From: Streptomyces sp. NBC_00569
GTDB lineage: Bacteria > Actinomycetota > Actinomycetes > Streptomycetales > Streptomycetaceae
Direction of reading: 5' to 3'
Assembly (NCBI RefSeq): GCF_036345255.1
Contig: NZ_CP107783.1
Location: 7,238,001 to 7,302,000, forward strand
DNA length: 64,000 nucleotides
Part shown: positions 46,102 through 54,568 of the stretch, piece after piece
Layout: each line of letters opens with the position of its first letter
Position numbering within the stretch: position 1 is the stretch's first letter
Made by a program: the position numbers and the translations under genes
The notes under the pieces: generated by a model
Told to the model about the DNA's origin: nothing
The model's input: only the letters and a program-made list of their open reading frames with translations
Database searches by the model: none

Positions 46102-47523
46102 TCAGTCCGGTGGCAGCACCCCGCACAGAGCGTCCAGCGCGGCGCCGTAGGCGGGGTCCGACGGCGTCGAGTAGCCCACCACCAGGCCGTCCGTGTGCGG
46201 CATCGTCGCCTCCGGGTGGCGGAACTCGGAGAGGCCGTCGAGGGCTACACCGCCCCACGCGGCGGCCTTGACCACGGACCGCTCGGTTCCCGGGGGCAGC
46301 CGCAGCACCGCGTGCAGCCCCGCCGCGATCCCGGTGACCGCCACTCCGGGCGCCCGCTCGGCGAGCGCCTCCACCAGGCGGTCGCGCCGCCCCCGATAGC
46401 GCTGCCGCATCCGCCGCACGTGCCGGTCGTAGGCCCCCGAGAGAAGGAAGTCCGCGAGCGCCAGCTGGTCCGGCACGCTCGCCCATGCCTCCCGCTCGCC
46501 CTTCGCCGCGACGACATCCCACACCAGCCCCTGCGGCAGCACCATCCAGCCGAGCCGCAGCGCCGGTGACAGGCTCTTGCTGACCGAGCCGACATAGACC
46601 ACCCGTTCGGGGTCGAGGCCCTGTACCGCGCCGACGGGCCTGCGGTCGTAGCGGAACTCGCCGTCGTAGTCGTCCTCCACGATCAGCCCGCCACGCGCGC
46701 GTGCCCAGTCGACGGCCGCCGAACGCCGCTCGGCGTGCAGCGGGCCGCCCGTGGGGAACTGGTGCGCGGGTGTGAGCAGAGCGGCCCTCGCCCGGCTCGC
46801 TCCGGCCGCCAACTCCCCGACACGCGCGCCGTGTTCGTCGAGTCTCAGGGGCAACGTCCGTACTCCGGCGGCCGTCAGGATCTCGCGGTGGAAGCCGAGT
46901 CCGTACGACTCCACGGCGAGCGGTCCGCGCAGCACCCGGCCGTCGAACAGAAGCCGCAGGGCGTGCGCGAAGCCGGAGCAGATCACGATGCGGTCCGGCT
47001 GCGTCCGTACCCCGCGCGCGCGGGCCAGGTACTCCGTGAGCGCCTCTCGCAGCTCGACGCGGCCCTGCGGATCGCCCGGCCCGAACGCCTCGTTCGGCGC
47101 GGCCTGCAACGCACGCCGGTACGCGGCCGCCCACTCCGCGCGCGGGAAGGACGACGCGTCGGGTGTGCCCTGGCGGAGGTCGTGGCGTGGCCCGTGCGCG
47201 CGGGCCGGACCCCTCTTCGGGACGCGGGCGGACGTGGGCGGCCCCGCCCGCTCGGCGACCCGCGTCCCCGACCCCTGACGCGCGGTCAGCCAGCCTTCGG
47301 CGACGAGCTCCGCGTACGCGTCGGCGACCGTGTTGCGGGCGACGCCCAGGTCGGCGGCGAGCGAACGGTAGGGCGGCAGCCGGGTGCCCGGAGCGAGCCG
47401 TCCCGAGCGCACGGCATCACGCAGCGCCCCGATGAGAGCGGCCCTGCGGCTGCCCGCACCGGACAGGTCCAGATGCAGGTCGGCGCCGACGCGCTCAGCG
47501 GAATTGACCCATGAATCTGTCAT
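46102..47523 (-). CDS. MocR/PdxR-family regulator (GntR HTH fused to aminotransferase fold)
   Basis: 473 residues. An N-terminal winged helix (AALIGALRDAVRSGRLAPGT, YRSLAADLGVARNTVADAYA, LTARQGSGTRV) is joined to a type I PLP aminotransferase-like domain. This domain has the GFAHALRLLFDG segment, the IVEDDYDGEFRYDRRPVGAV region and the PLP-lysine site YVGSVSKSLSPALRLGWMV. Such regulators respond to PLP or amino compounds. It diverges from the carboxymuconolactone decarboxylase-like gene with only about 40 bp between the starts, so that gene and itself are the likely targets. ATG 47523. Confidence 0.93.
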   Translation of the reverse strand: MTDSWVNSAERVGADLHLDLSGAGSRRAALIGALRDAVRSGRLAPGTRLPPYRSLAADLGVARNTVADAYAELVAEGWLTARQGSGTRVAERAGPPTSARVPKRGPARAHGPRHDLRQGTPDASSFPRAEWAAAYRRALQAAPNEAFGPGDPQGRVELREALTEYLARARGVRTQPDRIVICSGFAHALRLLFDGRVLRGPLAVESYGLGFHREILTAAGVRTLPLRLDEHGARVGELAAGASRARAALLTPAHQFPTGGPLHAERRSAAVDWARARGGLIVEDDYDGEFRYDRRPVGAVQGLDPERVVYVGSVSKSLSPALRLGWMVLPQGLVWDVVAAKGEREAWASVPDQLALADFLLSGAYDRHVRRMRQRYRGRRDRLVEALAERAPGVAVTGIAAGLHAVLRLPPGTERSVVKAAAWGGVALDGLSEFRHPEATMPHTDGLVVGYSTPSDPAYGAALDALCGVLPPD

Positions 47524-47557
47524 GGAGATGCACCCTACAAGAGGTCTATCCAGCCCG

Positions 47558-47563
47558 TAGATT
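47558..47563 (+). promoter_or_regulatory. Putative -10 element of leaderless carboxymuconolactone decarboxylase-like gene
   Basis: TAGATT ends seven bases before ATG 47571 inside the short MocR divergent promoter. No Shine-Dalgarno is present. Inference from spacing. Confidence 0.4.
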
Positions 47564-47570
47564 CATGGTC

Positions 47571-48071
47571 ATGACGACGAACACGATCACCACGGCGAAC
47601 ACCCACTCCCACGCCCACCCGGCCGGCCGCATCGACTTCGCGAAGGCCGCGCCGAAGGTCTTCCGCTCCCTGATCGGCTTCGACGCCGCCGCCCGCGAGG
47701 GCCTCGACCCGTCCCTGGTGGAGCTGATCCAGATCCGCGCCTCGCACCTCAACCACTGCGCGTACTGCCTCCACATGCACACCAACGACGCGCGCAAGGC
47801 CGGCGAGAGCGAGGACCGGCTGCACATGGTGGCCGTGTGGCGCGAGGCCCGGCACTTCTTCAGTGCCCGGGAGCGCGCGGCACTCGCACTGACCGAGGCC
47901 GTCACGCTCGTCGCCGACGGCGGCGTGTCCGACGACGTCTACGCGGAGGCCGCGGCCCAGTTCGACGAGCAGGAGCTGGCGCACGTCCTGTCCCTGATCC
48001 TCACGATCAACACCTGGAACCGGATCGCCCTGTCGACCGGCAAGGTCGCGGGCACCGACGAGCGCAAATGA
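47571..48071 (+). CDS. Carboxymuconolactone decarboxylase / AhpD-like protein
   Basis: 166 residues. The AhpD-type active site is present: HLNHCAYCLHMHTNDARKAG (CxxC plus downstream His) preceded by LVELIQIRASHLN. The C-terminal helices include RERAALALTEAVTLVADGGV and INTWNRIALSTG. Such proteins are redox-active peroxidase partners or decarboxylases. It is divergent from the MocR gene, which probably controls it. ATG 47565 would add two residues; neither has a ribosome-binding site, and 47571 fits a leaderless start. Confidence 0.9.
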   Translation: MTTNTITTANTHSHAHPAGRIDFAKAAPKVFRSLIGFDAAAREGLDPSLVELIQIRASHLNHCAYCLHMHTNDARKAGESEDRLHMVAVWREARHFFSARERAALALTEAVTLVADGGVSDDVYAEAAAQFDEQELAHVLSLILTINTWNRIALSTGKVAGTDERK

Positions 48072-48098
48072 TGCGACGGGCGCAGACCGGCGGCGGGC

Positions 48099-49589
48099 TC
48101 AGGCCATCATCGGACGGTCGTACGGCCCGATCGGCGCGGGCAGCCGCGTCGAGCCGGTCAGCCAGTGGTCGACCGCGGCCGCGGCCGAGCGGCCCTCGGC
48201 GATCGCCCACACGATGAGCGACTGGCCGCGGGCCGCGTCCCCGGCCGCGAACACGCCGGGCACCGAGGTCGTGAACCGCGCGTCGCGGGCGAGCGTTCCG
48301 CGGCCCTCCACGGCCAGACCGAGCTCGCCGACCGGGCCGCCGGCGCCGCGCTCGGGCCCCGAGAAGCCGAGCGCGAGCAGCACCAGATCGGCGGGCAGCT
48401 CCCGGGATGTGCCCTCCCGGGGCCGCCGCGCCTCGTCGACCTCGACGAGATGAAGCGCCCTCACCCGGCCCCACTCGTCCCCCTCGAAACGCAGCGTCGA
48501 CGCCGCGAACAGGCGCGCGTCGGCGTCCGCCGCGGGCGCGGTCCGCAGCTCCCCGGCCTCCTCGTGGGCGGCGGACAGCCGGTAGATCTTCGGATACGTC
48601 GGCCAGGGCTCGGCCAGCTCGTCGCGCTCGGAGCCCGGCTGCCCGTAGATGTCCAGCTGCGTGACGGACGCGGCGCCCTCGCGGACCGCCGTGCCCAGGC
48701 AGTCGGCGCCGGTGTCGCCGCCGCCGACGATCACGACGTGCTTGTCCGCGGCCGACAGGGGGGAGGTGGCGATGTCGCCCTCGCACACGCGGTTGGCCAG
48801 CGGCAGATACTCCATCGCCTGCACGATCCCGGTCAACTCCCGCCCCGGCACGTCCAGTTCACGCCAGGCCGTGGCACCGACCGCGAGGACCACCGCGTCG
48901 TAGCGCGCCCGCAGCTCGGCCGCGCCGATGTCGCGACCGACCTCCGTCGACGTACGAAAACGCACCCCCTCCTCCCTCAACTGCGCGAGCCTGCGGTCCA
49001 GATGGCGCTTCTCCATCTTGAAAGAGGGGATGCCGTAGCGCATCAGGCCGCCCGGCCGGTCGTCCCGCTCGAAGACCGCCACCGTGTGCCCCGCGCGGGT
49101 GAGCTGCTGGGCGGCCGCGAGCCCCGCCGGGCCGGAGCCGACCACGGCGACCGTGGCGCCGGACAGCCGGTCGGGCGGCCTGGGCGGGGCGAGGCCGTCC
49201 TGCCAGGCGCGGTCGGCGATGGCGACCTCCACGTTCTTGATGGTCACGGCCGGCTGGTTGATCGCCAGGACACAGCCCGCCTCGCACGGGGCGGGGCACA
49301 GGCGCCCGGTGAACTCGGGAAAGTTGTTCGTGGCGTGCAGCCGGTCGCTCGCCGCCCGCCAGTCGTCCCGCGACACGAGTTCGTTCCACTCCGGGATCAG
49401 GTTCCCGAGCGGACACGCCTCGTGACAGAACGGGACGCCGCAGTCCATGCAGCGGTCGGCCTGCGCCTCGATGATCGGCAGGAGCGCCCCCGGGACGTAG
49501 ACCTCGGCCCAGTCATGGACCCGCTCCTCGACAGGGCGGCGCGGCCAGTCCTGCCGGGGGGTGGTGAGGAAGCCCTTGGGGTCGGCCAT
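48099..49589 (-). CDS. gltD: Glutamate synthase small subunit-like FAD/NADPH oxidoreductase
   Basis: 496 residues. The N-terminal cysteine cluster CMDCGVPFCHEACPLGNLIP (near residue 42) and LCPAPCEAGCVLAI bind [4Fe-4S] clusters. The FAD-binding motif VVGSGPAGLAAAQQLTRAGH and NADPH-binding VIVGGGDTGADCLGTAV follow, and the C-terminal GVFAAGDAARGQSLIVWAI completes the flavin domain. In GOGAT it supplies electrons to the large subunit. No gltB lies beside it here, so it may serve another acceptor or a distant GltB. ATG 49589 starts MADPKGFLTTPRQDWPRR. Confidence 0.93.
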   Translation of the reverse strand: MADPKGFLTTPRQDWPRRPVEERVHDWAEVYVPGALLPIIEAQADRCMDCGVPFCHEACPLGNLIPEWNELVSRDDWRAASDRLHATNNFPEFTGRLCPAPCEAGCVLAINQPAVTIKNVEVAIADRAWQDGLAPPRPPDRLSGATVAVVGSGPAGLAAAQQLTRAGHTVAVFERDDRPGGLMRYGIPSFKMEKRHLDRRLAQLREEGVRFRTSTEVGRDIGAAELRARYDAVVLAVGATAWRELDVPGRELTGIVQAMEYLPLANRVCEGDIATSPLSAADKHVVIVGGGDTGADCLGTAVREGAASVTQLDIYGQPGSERDELAEPWPTYPKIYRLSAAHEEAGELRTAPAADADARLFAASTLRFEGDEWGRVRALHLVEVDEARRPREGTSRELPADLVLLALGFSGPERGAGGPVGELGLAVEGRGTLARDARFTTSVPGVFAAGDAARGQSLIVWAIAEGRSAAAAVDHWLTGSTRLPAPIGPYDRPMMA

Positions 49590-49670
49590 GGCCGTCTCCC
49601 TTGCCGTGTCCTTCTCGCCACAATACGTCCGTTTCCCCCGGTGTGCAGGGGCGCGGCAGGGCGCGAAGGC

Positions 49671-50150
49671 TCAGGTCAGGGCGAGGATGAACGAGGCCGC
49701 CGCGGCCAGCGACGCACCACCCCTGACGTGGTTCCACATCAGCCACTGGGACACGTACGCACGCCACGCTCCCGCGCTGTCCGGCGCCTCGGGGTCCAGC
49801 TTCGCGAGCGCGTCGTTGCGCGGGACGTTCGCGGCGACGGTCACGCCGAACACGCCGACGAGCTGGAGCGCGCTGCCGAGCAGCAGCTCCACGGTGCCCG
49901 GCTCCGGCCAGAGCACGAACGTCACGACGGCGAGCACCGCGCACAGTGCCGCGGCCCCCATGAACACCACCATGAACGCCGGACCGACCGCCGCCACGTT
50001 GATCGCCTGCATCGCCGCGATGCCCTGCGCGGGCGGCAGCGCCGCGAGCCCCTTCATCACGAAGGTCGAGAACGCGATGAAGACGCCCGCCGACACCCCG
50101 CAGGCGAGCGCGCCCAGGACGGTGAGCACGAAATACGGTCCCTCGATCAT
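49671..50150 (-). CDS. DUF1772 (anthrone oxygenase-like) membrane protein
   Basis: 159 residues with four hydrophobic segments: FVLTVLGALACGVSAGVFIA, VAAVGPAFMVVFMGAAALCA, LLLGSALQLVGVFGVTVAAN and a C-terminal helix. NVPRNDALAKLDPEAP and WRAYVSQWLMWNHVR are the typical DUF1772 signatures (related to anthrone oxygenases). ATG 50150 has GGGAG 7 bp upstream. Function in Streptomyces unknown. Confidence 0.85.
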   Translation of the reverse strand: MIEGPYFVLTVLGALACGVSAGVFIAFSTFVMKGLAALPPAQGIAAMQAINVAAVGPAFMVVFMGAAALCAVLAVVTFVLWPEPGTVELLLGSALQLVGVFGVTVAANVPRNDALAKLDPEAPDSAGAWRAYVSQWLMWNHVRGGASLAAAASFILALT

Positions 50151-50264
50151 CACAACTCCCCCTCCCGGCGATGCCGTTGGCGTCGCGGTCCGCTCAAGAT
50201 CCTGCCGCACGGAGGGGACGGCCGCCACTGTGCGGCGTACACCCTCCTCACGGCTCCCGCCTTC

Positions 50265-50987
50265 TCACGACCCCCGCGCGCGCCACGCCGCCAGAACGGT
50301 CTCCACCGGCACCGCGATTCTCCGCCTGGCCTCGCCCCGCCCCACTCCGCTCATCAGCAACGCGTCGTACGCGGTCTCCGTGTGCCGCACCGCCGCCCGC
50401 ACCGCCGCCGTCACCGCGGCCTGCGACAGGGCGCGGCCCGCCGCGCTGCGCCCCACCCGGCCGCTGCCGCGCAGTGACGCGTGGGCCGCGATCGCCTCCG
50501 CCCGGTCCGGCGGGCAGCCGGGGAAGAGCCGCAGGATCTCCCGGGCGAACGCGGCCGTGAACGACGCGTCCTGCGCCGCCCTTCGCACCGCGTCCCGCGC
50601 CCGGCGCCTGGCCCGCGCGTCCGCGTCCGCGAGGCACCGCTCCTCGGCGCGGGCCAGCGCCGCCTCCTCCACGAGGACGCCCTGGCGCTCGTAACGGCCG
50701 CGCCGCCGATGGAAGCGCACGACCACCGCCGACAGCGAACTGCCTTCCCTGGCGCGGCGGGTGAGCGCCCAGTCGCCGCGCGGCAGATACACGAGATGCC
50801 CGAGGTCGGCGCAGTCGAGGCACCGCGGCGCCCCGTCCTCCAGGGTCAGCAGCTCCAGCGGTTCCCGGTGGCACTCCGCGCACTGCCGGCGCTTCATCGG
50901 CTGCACGACGACCGGCCCGCCGAGCCCGGTGTGCGGCGGGGGAGTCCGGCGGTGAGCAGCCCGGTCGGGCCGGGCCTCGGCGGTCAT
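50265..50987 (-). CDS. DUF2293 domain protein with zinc-ribbon-like motif
   Basis: 240 residues. Near residue 35, CAECHREPLELLTLEDGAPR with CLDCADLGHLVYLPRGDWAL gives a CxxC...CxxC zinc-ribbon pattern. A basic coiled region (VEEAALARAEERCLADADAR) follows, and the C-terminal DUF2293 domain covers FAREILRLFPGCPPDRAEAI to YDALLMSGVGRGEARRRI. AAGGAA 7 bp upstream supports ATG 50987. Nucleic-acid binding is inferred from the metal site and basic composition. Confidence 0.83.
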   Translation of the reverse strand: MTAEARPDRAAHRRTPPPHTGLGGPVVVQPMKRRQCAECHREPLELLTLEDGAPRCLDCADLGHLVYLPRGDWALTRRAREGSSLSAVVVRFHRRRGRYERQGVLVEEAALARAEERCLADADARARRRARDAVRRAAQDASFTAAFAREILRLFPGCPPDRAEAIAAHASLRGSGRVGRSAAGRALSQAAVTAAVRAAVRHTETAYDALLMSGVGRGEARRRIAVPVETVLAAWRARGS

Positions 50988-51071
50988 ACGCGGTTCCTTC
51001 CCCCGCGTGCGGGCGAGAACGCGTCGCGGCGGTACGGGTCCCCTCGGATCCCGCCCTGGGCGCGAGGCATC

Positions 51072-51722
51072 ATGAGGCGCGTGCGACTCGAAGCGATCAC
51101 CTGGGAACGGCTCGGCGACGCCCTCGCCGAGCGGCTGCTCGACCTGAAGCCGGGCGACGGGAGTCCGTGGCCCCGTATCGCCGTCGACGGCCCGCCGGCC
51201 GCCCGGCCCGGTGACCTCGCCGCACTGGTCGGGGAGGCGCTGCGGGTGCGCGGACGCCCCTCGCTCGCCGTGGACACGGGCGGATTCCTGCGGCCAGCCT
51301 CGCTGCGCTTCGAGTACGGGCGCGAGGACGTGGAGGCGTACTACAGCGGCTGGTTCGACACGGCCGCGCTGTGGCGCGAGGTCTTCGGGCCGCTCGAACC
51401 CGGCGGCACGGGACGCGTCCTGCCCGATCTGTGGGACCCGGCGGCCGATCGCGCGACCCGCAGCGCCTACGTCGAACTGCCGCCCGGCGGCGTCCTGTTG
51501 TTGCACGGACCGCTGCTCATGGGGCACTGGTTCCCCTTCGACCTGACCGTGCATCTGAAGCTGTCGCCGGCCGCGCTGCGACGGCGTACGCCCGAGGACG
51601 AGCAGTGGACGCTGCCGGCCTTCGAGCGCTACGAGAGCGAGACGGACCCGGCCGGTACGGCGGACGTGGTCGTACGGGCCGACGACGCCCGGCATCCGGC
51701 CTGGGGCGGGCTGCCCTCGTGA
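51072..51722 (+). CDS. Uridine-kinase-like protein with degenerate P-loop
   Basis: 216 residues of the Streptomyces uridine kinase-like family: WERLGDALAERLLDLKPGD, FEYGREDVEAYYSGWFDTAA, LLLHGPLLMGHWFPFDLTVH and PAFERYESETDPAGTADVVV. The position of Walker A reads RIAVDGPPAARPGDLAALVG, lacking the GK[S/T] needed to bind phosphates, so kinase activity is doubtful. GAGG about 6 bp before ATG 51072. Divergent from the DUF2293 gene. It may be an inactive paralogue or use another nucleotide-binding mode. Confidence 0.8.
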   Translation: MRRVRLEAITWERLGDALAERLLDLKPGDGSPWPRIAVDGPPAARPGDLAALVGEALRVRGRPSLAVDTGGFLRPASLRFEYGREDVEAYYSGWFDTAALWREVFGPLEPGGTGRVLPDLWDPAADRATRSAYVELPPGGVLLLHGPLLMGHWFPFDLTVHLKLSPAALRRRTPEDEQWTLPAFERYESETDPAGTADVVVRADDARHPAWGGLPS

Positions 51723-51851
51723 CGGGCGCGCTCACGTGTCGGTGCGGGCCCGCTCCCAGGTGCGGGCCCAAGGCAGGGCGGGAAGAATGAATTGCGCCGG
51801 GACCTGCGGCGCGACCGTGCTGCGCCGGCCACCGGCACCGGGAGGTACCCC

Positions 51852-52271
51852 ATGACCACCGCCGGAGACATCATGCACCGCGGTGCGCAGTGGATCCCCG
51901 CTCACGAGACCCTGGACCGCGCCGCCCAGCTCATGCGACAGCTGAACGTGGGCGCGCTGCCCATCAGCGACGAGAACGAACGCCTCTGCGGGATCCTCAC
52001 GGACCGCGACATCGTGATCGGCTGCGTGGCGATGGGCCACGACCCCTCCGAGATCACCGCGGGTGACCTCGCGCAGGGGACGCCCCGCTGGATCGACTCG
52101 AGCGCCGACGTCGACGAGGTCCTCCAGGAGATGCAGGGCCACCAGATCCGCCGGCTCCCCGTCATCGAGGACAAGCGCCTCGTCGGCATGATCAGCGAGG
52201 CCGACCTCGCGGCGCACCTGTCCGACGACCAGATGTCGGCCTGGGTCGAGAGCGTCTACGCCAGCAGGTGA
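51852..52271 (+). CDS. CBS-domain pair protein
   Basis: 139 residues made of two CBS repeats: GDIMHRGAQWIPAHETLDRA with LPISDENERLCGILTDRDIV, and GDLAQGTPRWIDSSADVDEV with RRLPVIEDKRLVGMISEADL. CBS pairs bind adenosyl ligands and act as energy or ionic sensors. GGAGG 7 bp before ATG 51852. The hairpin at 52290 follows. Similar stand-alone CBS proteins in actinobacteria are hypoxia or dormancy associated. Confidence 0.9.
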   Translation: MTTAGDIMHRGAQWIPAHETLDRAAQLMRQLNVGALPISDENERLCGILTDRDIVIGCVAMGHDPSEITAGDLAQGTPRWIDSSADVDEVLQEMQGHQIRRLPVIEDKRLVGMISEADLAAHLSDDQMSAWVESVYASR

Positions 52272-52289
52272 CCCTTGAGAGCAGGATCC

Positions 52290-52320
52290 GGCGGGCCGCT
52301 TCCCTGGGGAGCGGCCCGCC
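52290..52320 (+). terminator. Terminator after CBS gene
   Basis: An 11-bp perfect stem GGCGGGCCGCT/AGCGGCCCGCC, extended inward by further pairs around TCCCTGGGG, 18 bp past the CBS stop. Confidence 0.75.
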
Positions 52321-52430
52321 ACCACGTGGTACGGCCTGCCACCATGTAGGCGGCACACGCCACCACGCAATCACGGGCTGCCACCACGCAGAACGGCTTG
52401 TCACCGCGTAGAACGGCCCGCCGTCCGTCG
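52311..52430. repeat. Degenerate ~20-bp direct repeats (about five copies)
   Basis: Imperfect units follow one another with the core CTGCCACCACG: GGCCCGCCACCACGTGGTAC, GGCCTGCCACCATGTAGG, then a more diverged copy, GGGCTGCCACCACGCAGAAC and GGCTTGTCACCGCGTAGAAC, ending in GGCCCGCC. They lie between the CBS terminator and the corA stop. Function unknown; a decaying minisatellite is likely. Confidence 0.55.
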
Positions 52431-52437
52431 CGCGGGC

Positions 52438-53583
52438 TCAGAGCCACCCGTTGCGCCGGAAGGCGCGGTGCAGGACGAAACAGATGCTCGCGATCACGCC
52501 CAGGAACAGCGGGTAACCGAACTGCCAGTGCAGCTCCGGCATGTGGTCGAAGTTCATTCCGTACACGCCGCAGCCCATCGTCGGCACGGCGACGACCGCG
52601 GCCCAGGCCGTGATCTTGCGCATGTCCTCGTTCTGGGCGACCGTCACCTGGGCGAGATGGGCCTGCAGGATCGAGTTGAGCAGCTCGTCGAAGGACGCGA
52701 TCTGCTCGGCGGCCCTCAGCAGGTGGTCGGAGACGTCCCGGAAGTAGGCCTGTATCTCCGGCGCCACCACCTGGAAGGGGCGGCTCGCGAGTTCCTCTAT
52801 CGGCCGGGCGAGCGGCACCACGGCCCGCTTCAGCTCGAGCAGCTCGCGCTTGAGCTGGTAGATCCGGCCCGGGTCGGCGCGCGCCCCGTCCTCGGTGAAC
52901 ACATCCGTCTCGACCTGGTCGATGTCCGACTGGACGGCGTCGATCACGGTGAGATAGTCGTCCACCACGTGGTCGGCGATCGCGTGCAGCACGGCGGCCG
53001 GGCCCTTGGCGAGCTGCCCCGGGTCCGCCTCCAGGCCCTCGCGCACCGGGCCGAGCGAGCCGTGCCTCCCGTGCCGCACGGTGATCACGAACTCGCGGCC
53101 GATGAACACCATGATCTCTCCGGTGTCGACGACCTCGCTGGTCGCGGTCAGCTCCGCGTGCTCCACGTAACAGACGGTCTTGAACACGGCGAACAGCGTC
53201 TGCCCGTACCGCTCGACCTTCGGCCGCTGGTGCGCGTGCACCGCGTCCTCGACCGCCAGCGGGTGCAGGTCGAACAGCTCGGCGATGTCCGCGAACTCCA
53301 GCTCCGTCGGCTCGTGCAGCCCCAGCCAGACGAAGCCGTCCTCGGACTTGCGGACCCGGTCGACCGCGTCCACCAGATCACGCCCGGCCTGCTCGCGGAC
53401 CCCGTCCCGGTACGTCACGCACTTGACCACCGCCGAACCCAGCGGCGAGCGGGAGGGGTGGCTGAGGTCGACGCGGGGGTGCCGCCGCGCCAGGCGCGCC
53501 ACTCTTCTCAGGCCTCCGACCTTGCGCAGGTCGGACACCTTCCGGAGATCTCCGACCTTCCGCAGGTTGCCTGCCATCGACAT
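52438..53583 (-). CDS. corA: CorA-family magnesium and cobalt transporter
   Basis: 381-residue inner-membrane Mg2+ channel. The cytoplasmic domain includes FVWLGLHEPTELEFADIAEL and HPLAVEDAVHAHQRPKVERY. Two C-terminal transmembrane helices follow, the first ending in the selectivity motif CGVYGMNFDHMPEL (GMN) and the second LFLGVIASICFVLHRAF. The N-terminus is unusual: after MSMAGN come hexapeptide repeats LRKVGD, LRKVSD, LRKVGG, LRRVAR. ATG 53583 was chosen because GAGGAG is 7 bp upstream; the longer open frame runs antisense to the methyltransferase gene. Confidence 0.95.
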   Translation of the reverse strand: MSMAGNLRKVGDLRKVSDLRKVGGLRRVARLARRHPRVDLSHPSRSPLGSAVVKCVTYRDGVREQAGRDLVDAVDRVRKSEDGFVWLGLHEPTELEFADIAELFDLHPLAVEDAVHAHQRPKVERYGQTLFAVFKTVCYVEHAELTATSEVVDTGEIMVFIGREFVITVRHGRHGSLGPVREGLEADPGQLAKGPAAVLHAIADHVVDDYLTVIDAVQSDIDQVETDVFTEDGARADPGRIYQLKRELLELKRAVVPLARPIEELASRPFQVVAPEIQAYFRDVSDHLLRAAEQIASFDELLNSILQAHLAQVTVAQNEDMRKITAWAAVVAVPTMGCGVYGMNFDHMPELHWQFGYPLFLGVIASICFVLHRAFRRNGWL

Positions 53584-53750
53584 GCGGGGCTCCTCGCGCG
53601 GCTTGACGTCGTGTTTCGGTGACTCGGCGGGCCAGTCTGCCAGCTCACGGCGACAACGCCCATGGCCCCTGGGGGAACGGAACGCTCCCCTTCGAACGCG
53701 CGGAACAATCGCCTCCCGGCACCGGACCGGGCAACTGGGATGATCGCGGC

Positions 53751-54548
53751 ATGACGCGACCCGAGGGCTATCTCCTGGACAACCGGCAGCAAGAGGCGGG
53801 CCGGCGCTTCGACGCCTTCTCGGCCCTCTTCGACCCCACGACGTTCCGGCACATCGAACGGCTCGGCATCGGCCCCGGGTGGCGCTGCTGGGAGGTCGGC
53901 GCGGGCGGCACCTCCGTGGTCTCCTGGCTCGCCAAGAAGGTCGGCCCCACCGGGAAGGTTCTCGCGACCGACATCGACACCTCGTGGCAGACGTCCGCCG
54001 CCCGTTCCCCCGTCGAGGTCCGCCGCCACGACGTGGCCGCCGACGAGCCGCCCACCGAGGGATTCGACCTGGTCCACGCCCGGCTCGTCCTGGTCCATGT
54101 GCCCGACAGGGAGCGGGCGTTGCAGTCGATGCTGCGCGCGCTGCGGCCCGGGGGACGGCTGCTCGTCGAGGACGCCGACCCCGCGCTCCAGCCGCTGGCC
54201 TGCCCCGATGAGCACGGCCCCGCCGAGGAGCTGGCGAACCGGCTGCGCCGCGGCTTCCGCGAGCTGCTCGCGGAGCGCGGCGCCGACCTGTCGTACGGCC
54301 GCAAGCTGCCGCGGCTGCTGCGGGAGGCCGGCCTGCACCAGGTGGAGGCCGACGCGTACTTCCCGCTGACGTCCGAGGCCTGCGGGGCCCTCGAGACGGC
54401 CACGTTCCAGCAGATCCGCGAATCCCTCGTCCGCGCGGGCCACGCCACGGACGAGGAGATCGACCGCCACCTGGCCGACGTCGCGACCGGCACGATGGAC
54501 CTGGCGACGGCACCACTGATCTCGGCGTGGGGACGGAAGCGGGCCTAG
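53751..54548 (+). CDS. Class I SAM-dependent methyltransferase
   Basis: 265 residues. It begins with GYLLDNRQQEAGRRFDAFSA, then SAM-binding motif I WRCWEVGAGGTSVVSWLAKK, the acidic motif VLATDIDTSW, motif IV FDLVHARLVLVHVPDRERAL and LRPGGRLLVEDAD. The C-terminal part has TFQQIRESLVRAGHATDEEI. This form is widespread in Streptomyces, often annotated as UbiE-like, with no proven substrate. No ribosome-binding site precedes ATG 53751. Confidence 0.88.
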   Translation: MTRPEGYLLDNRQQEAGRRFDAFSALFDPTTFRHIERLGIGPGWRCWEVGAGGTSVVSWLAKKVGPTGKVLATDIDTSWQTSAARSPVEVRRHDVAADEPPTEGFDLVHARLVLVHVPDRERALQSMLRALRPGGRLLVEDADPALQPLACPDEHGPAEELANRLRRGFRELLAERGADLSYGRKLPRLLREAGLHQVEADAYFPLTSEACGALETATFQQIRESLVRAGHATDEEIDRHLADVATGTMDLATAPLISAWGRKRA

Positions 54549-54568
54549 GGCTTCTGCCCTCGGCGGGG

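Noticed and set aside
52438..54516. 692-codon version of corA
   Set aside because: The extra 311 codons are Arg/Pro/Gly-rich and antisense to the methyltransferase. ATG 53583 has a good ribosome-binding site.
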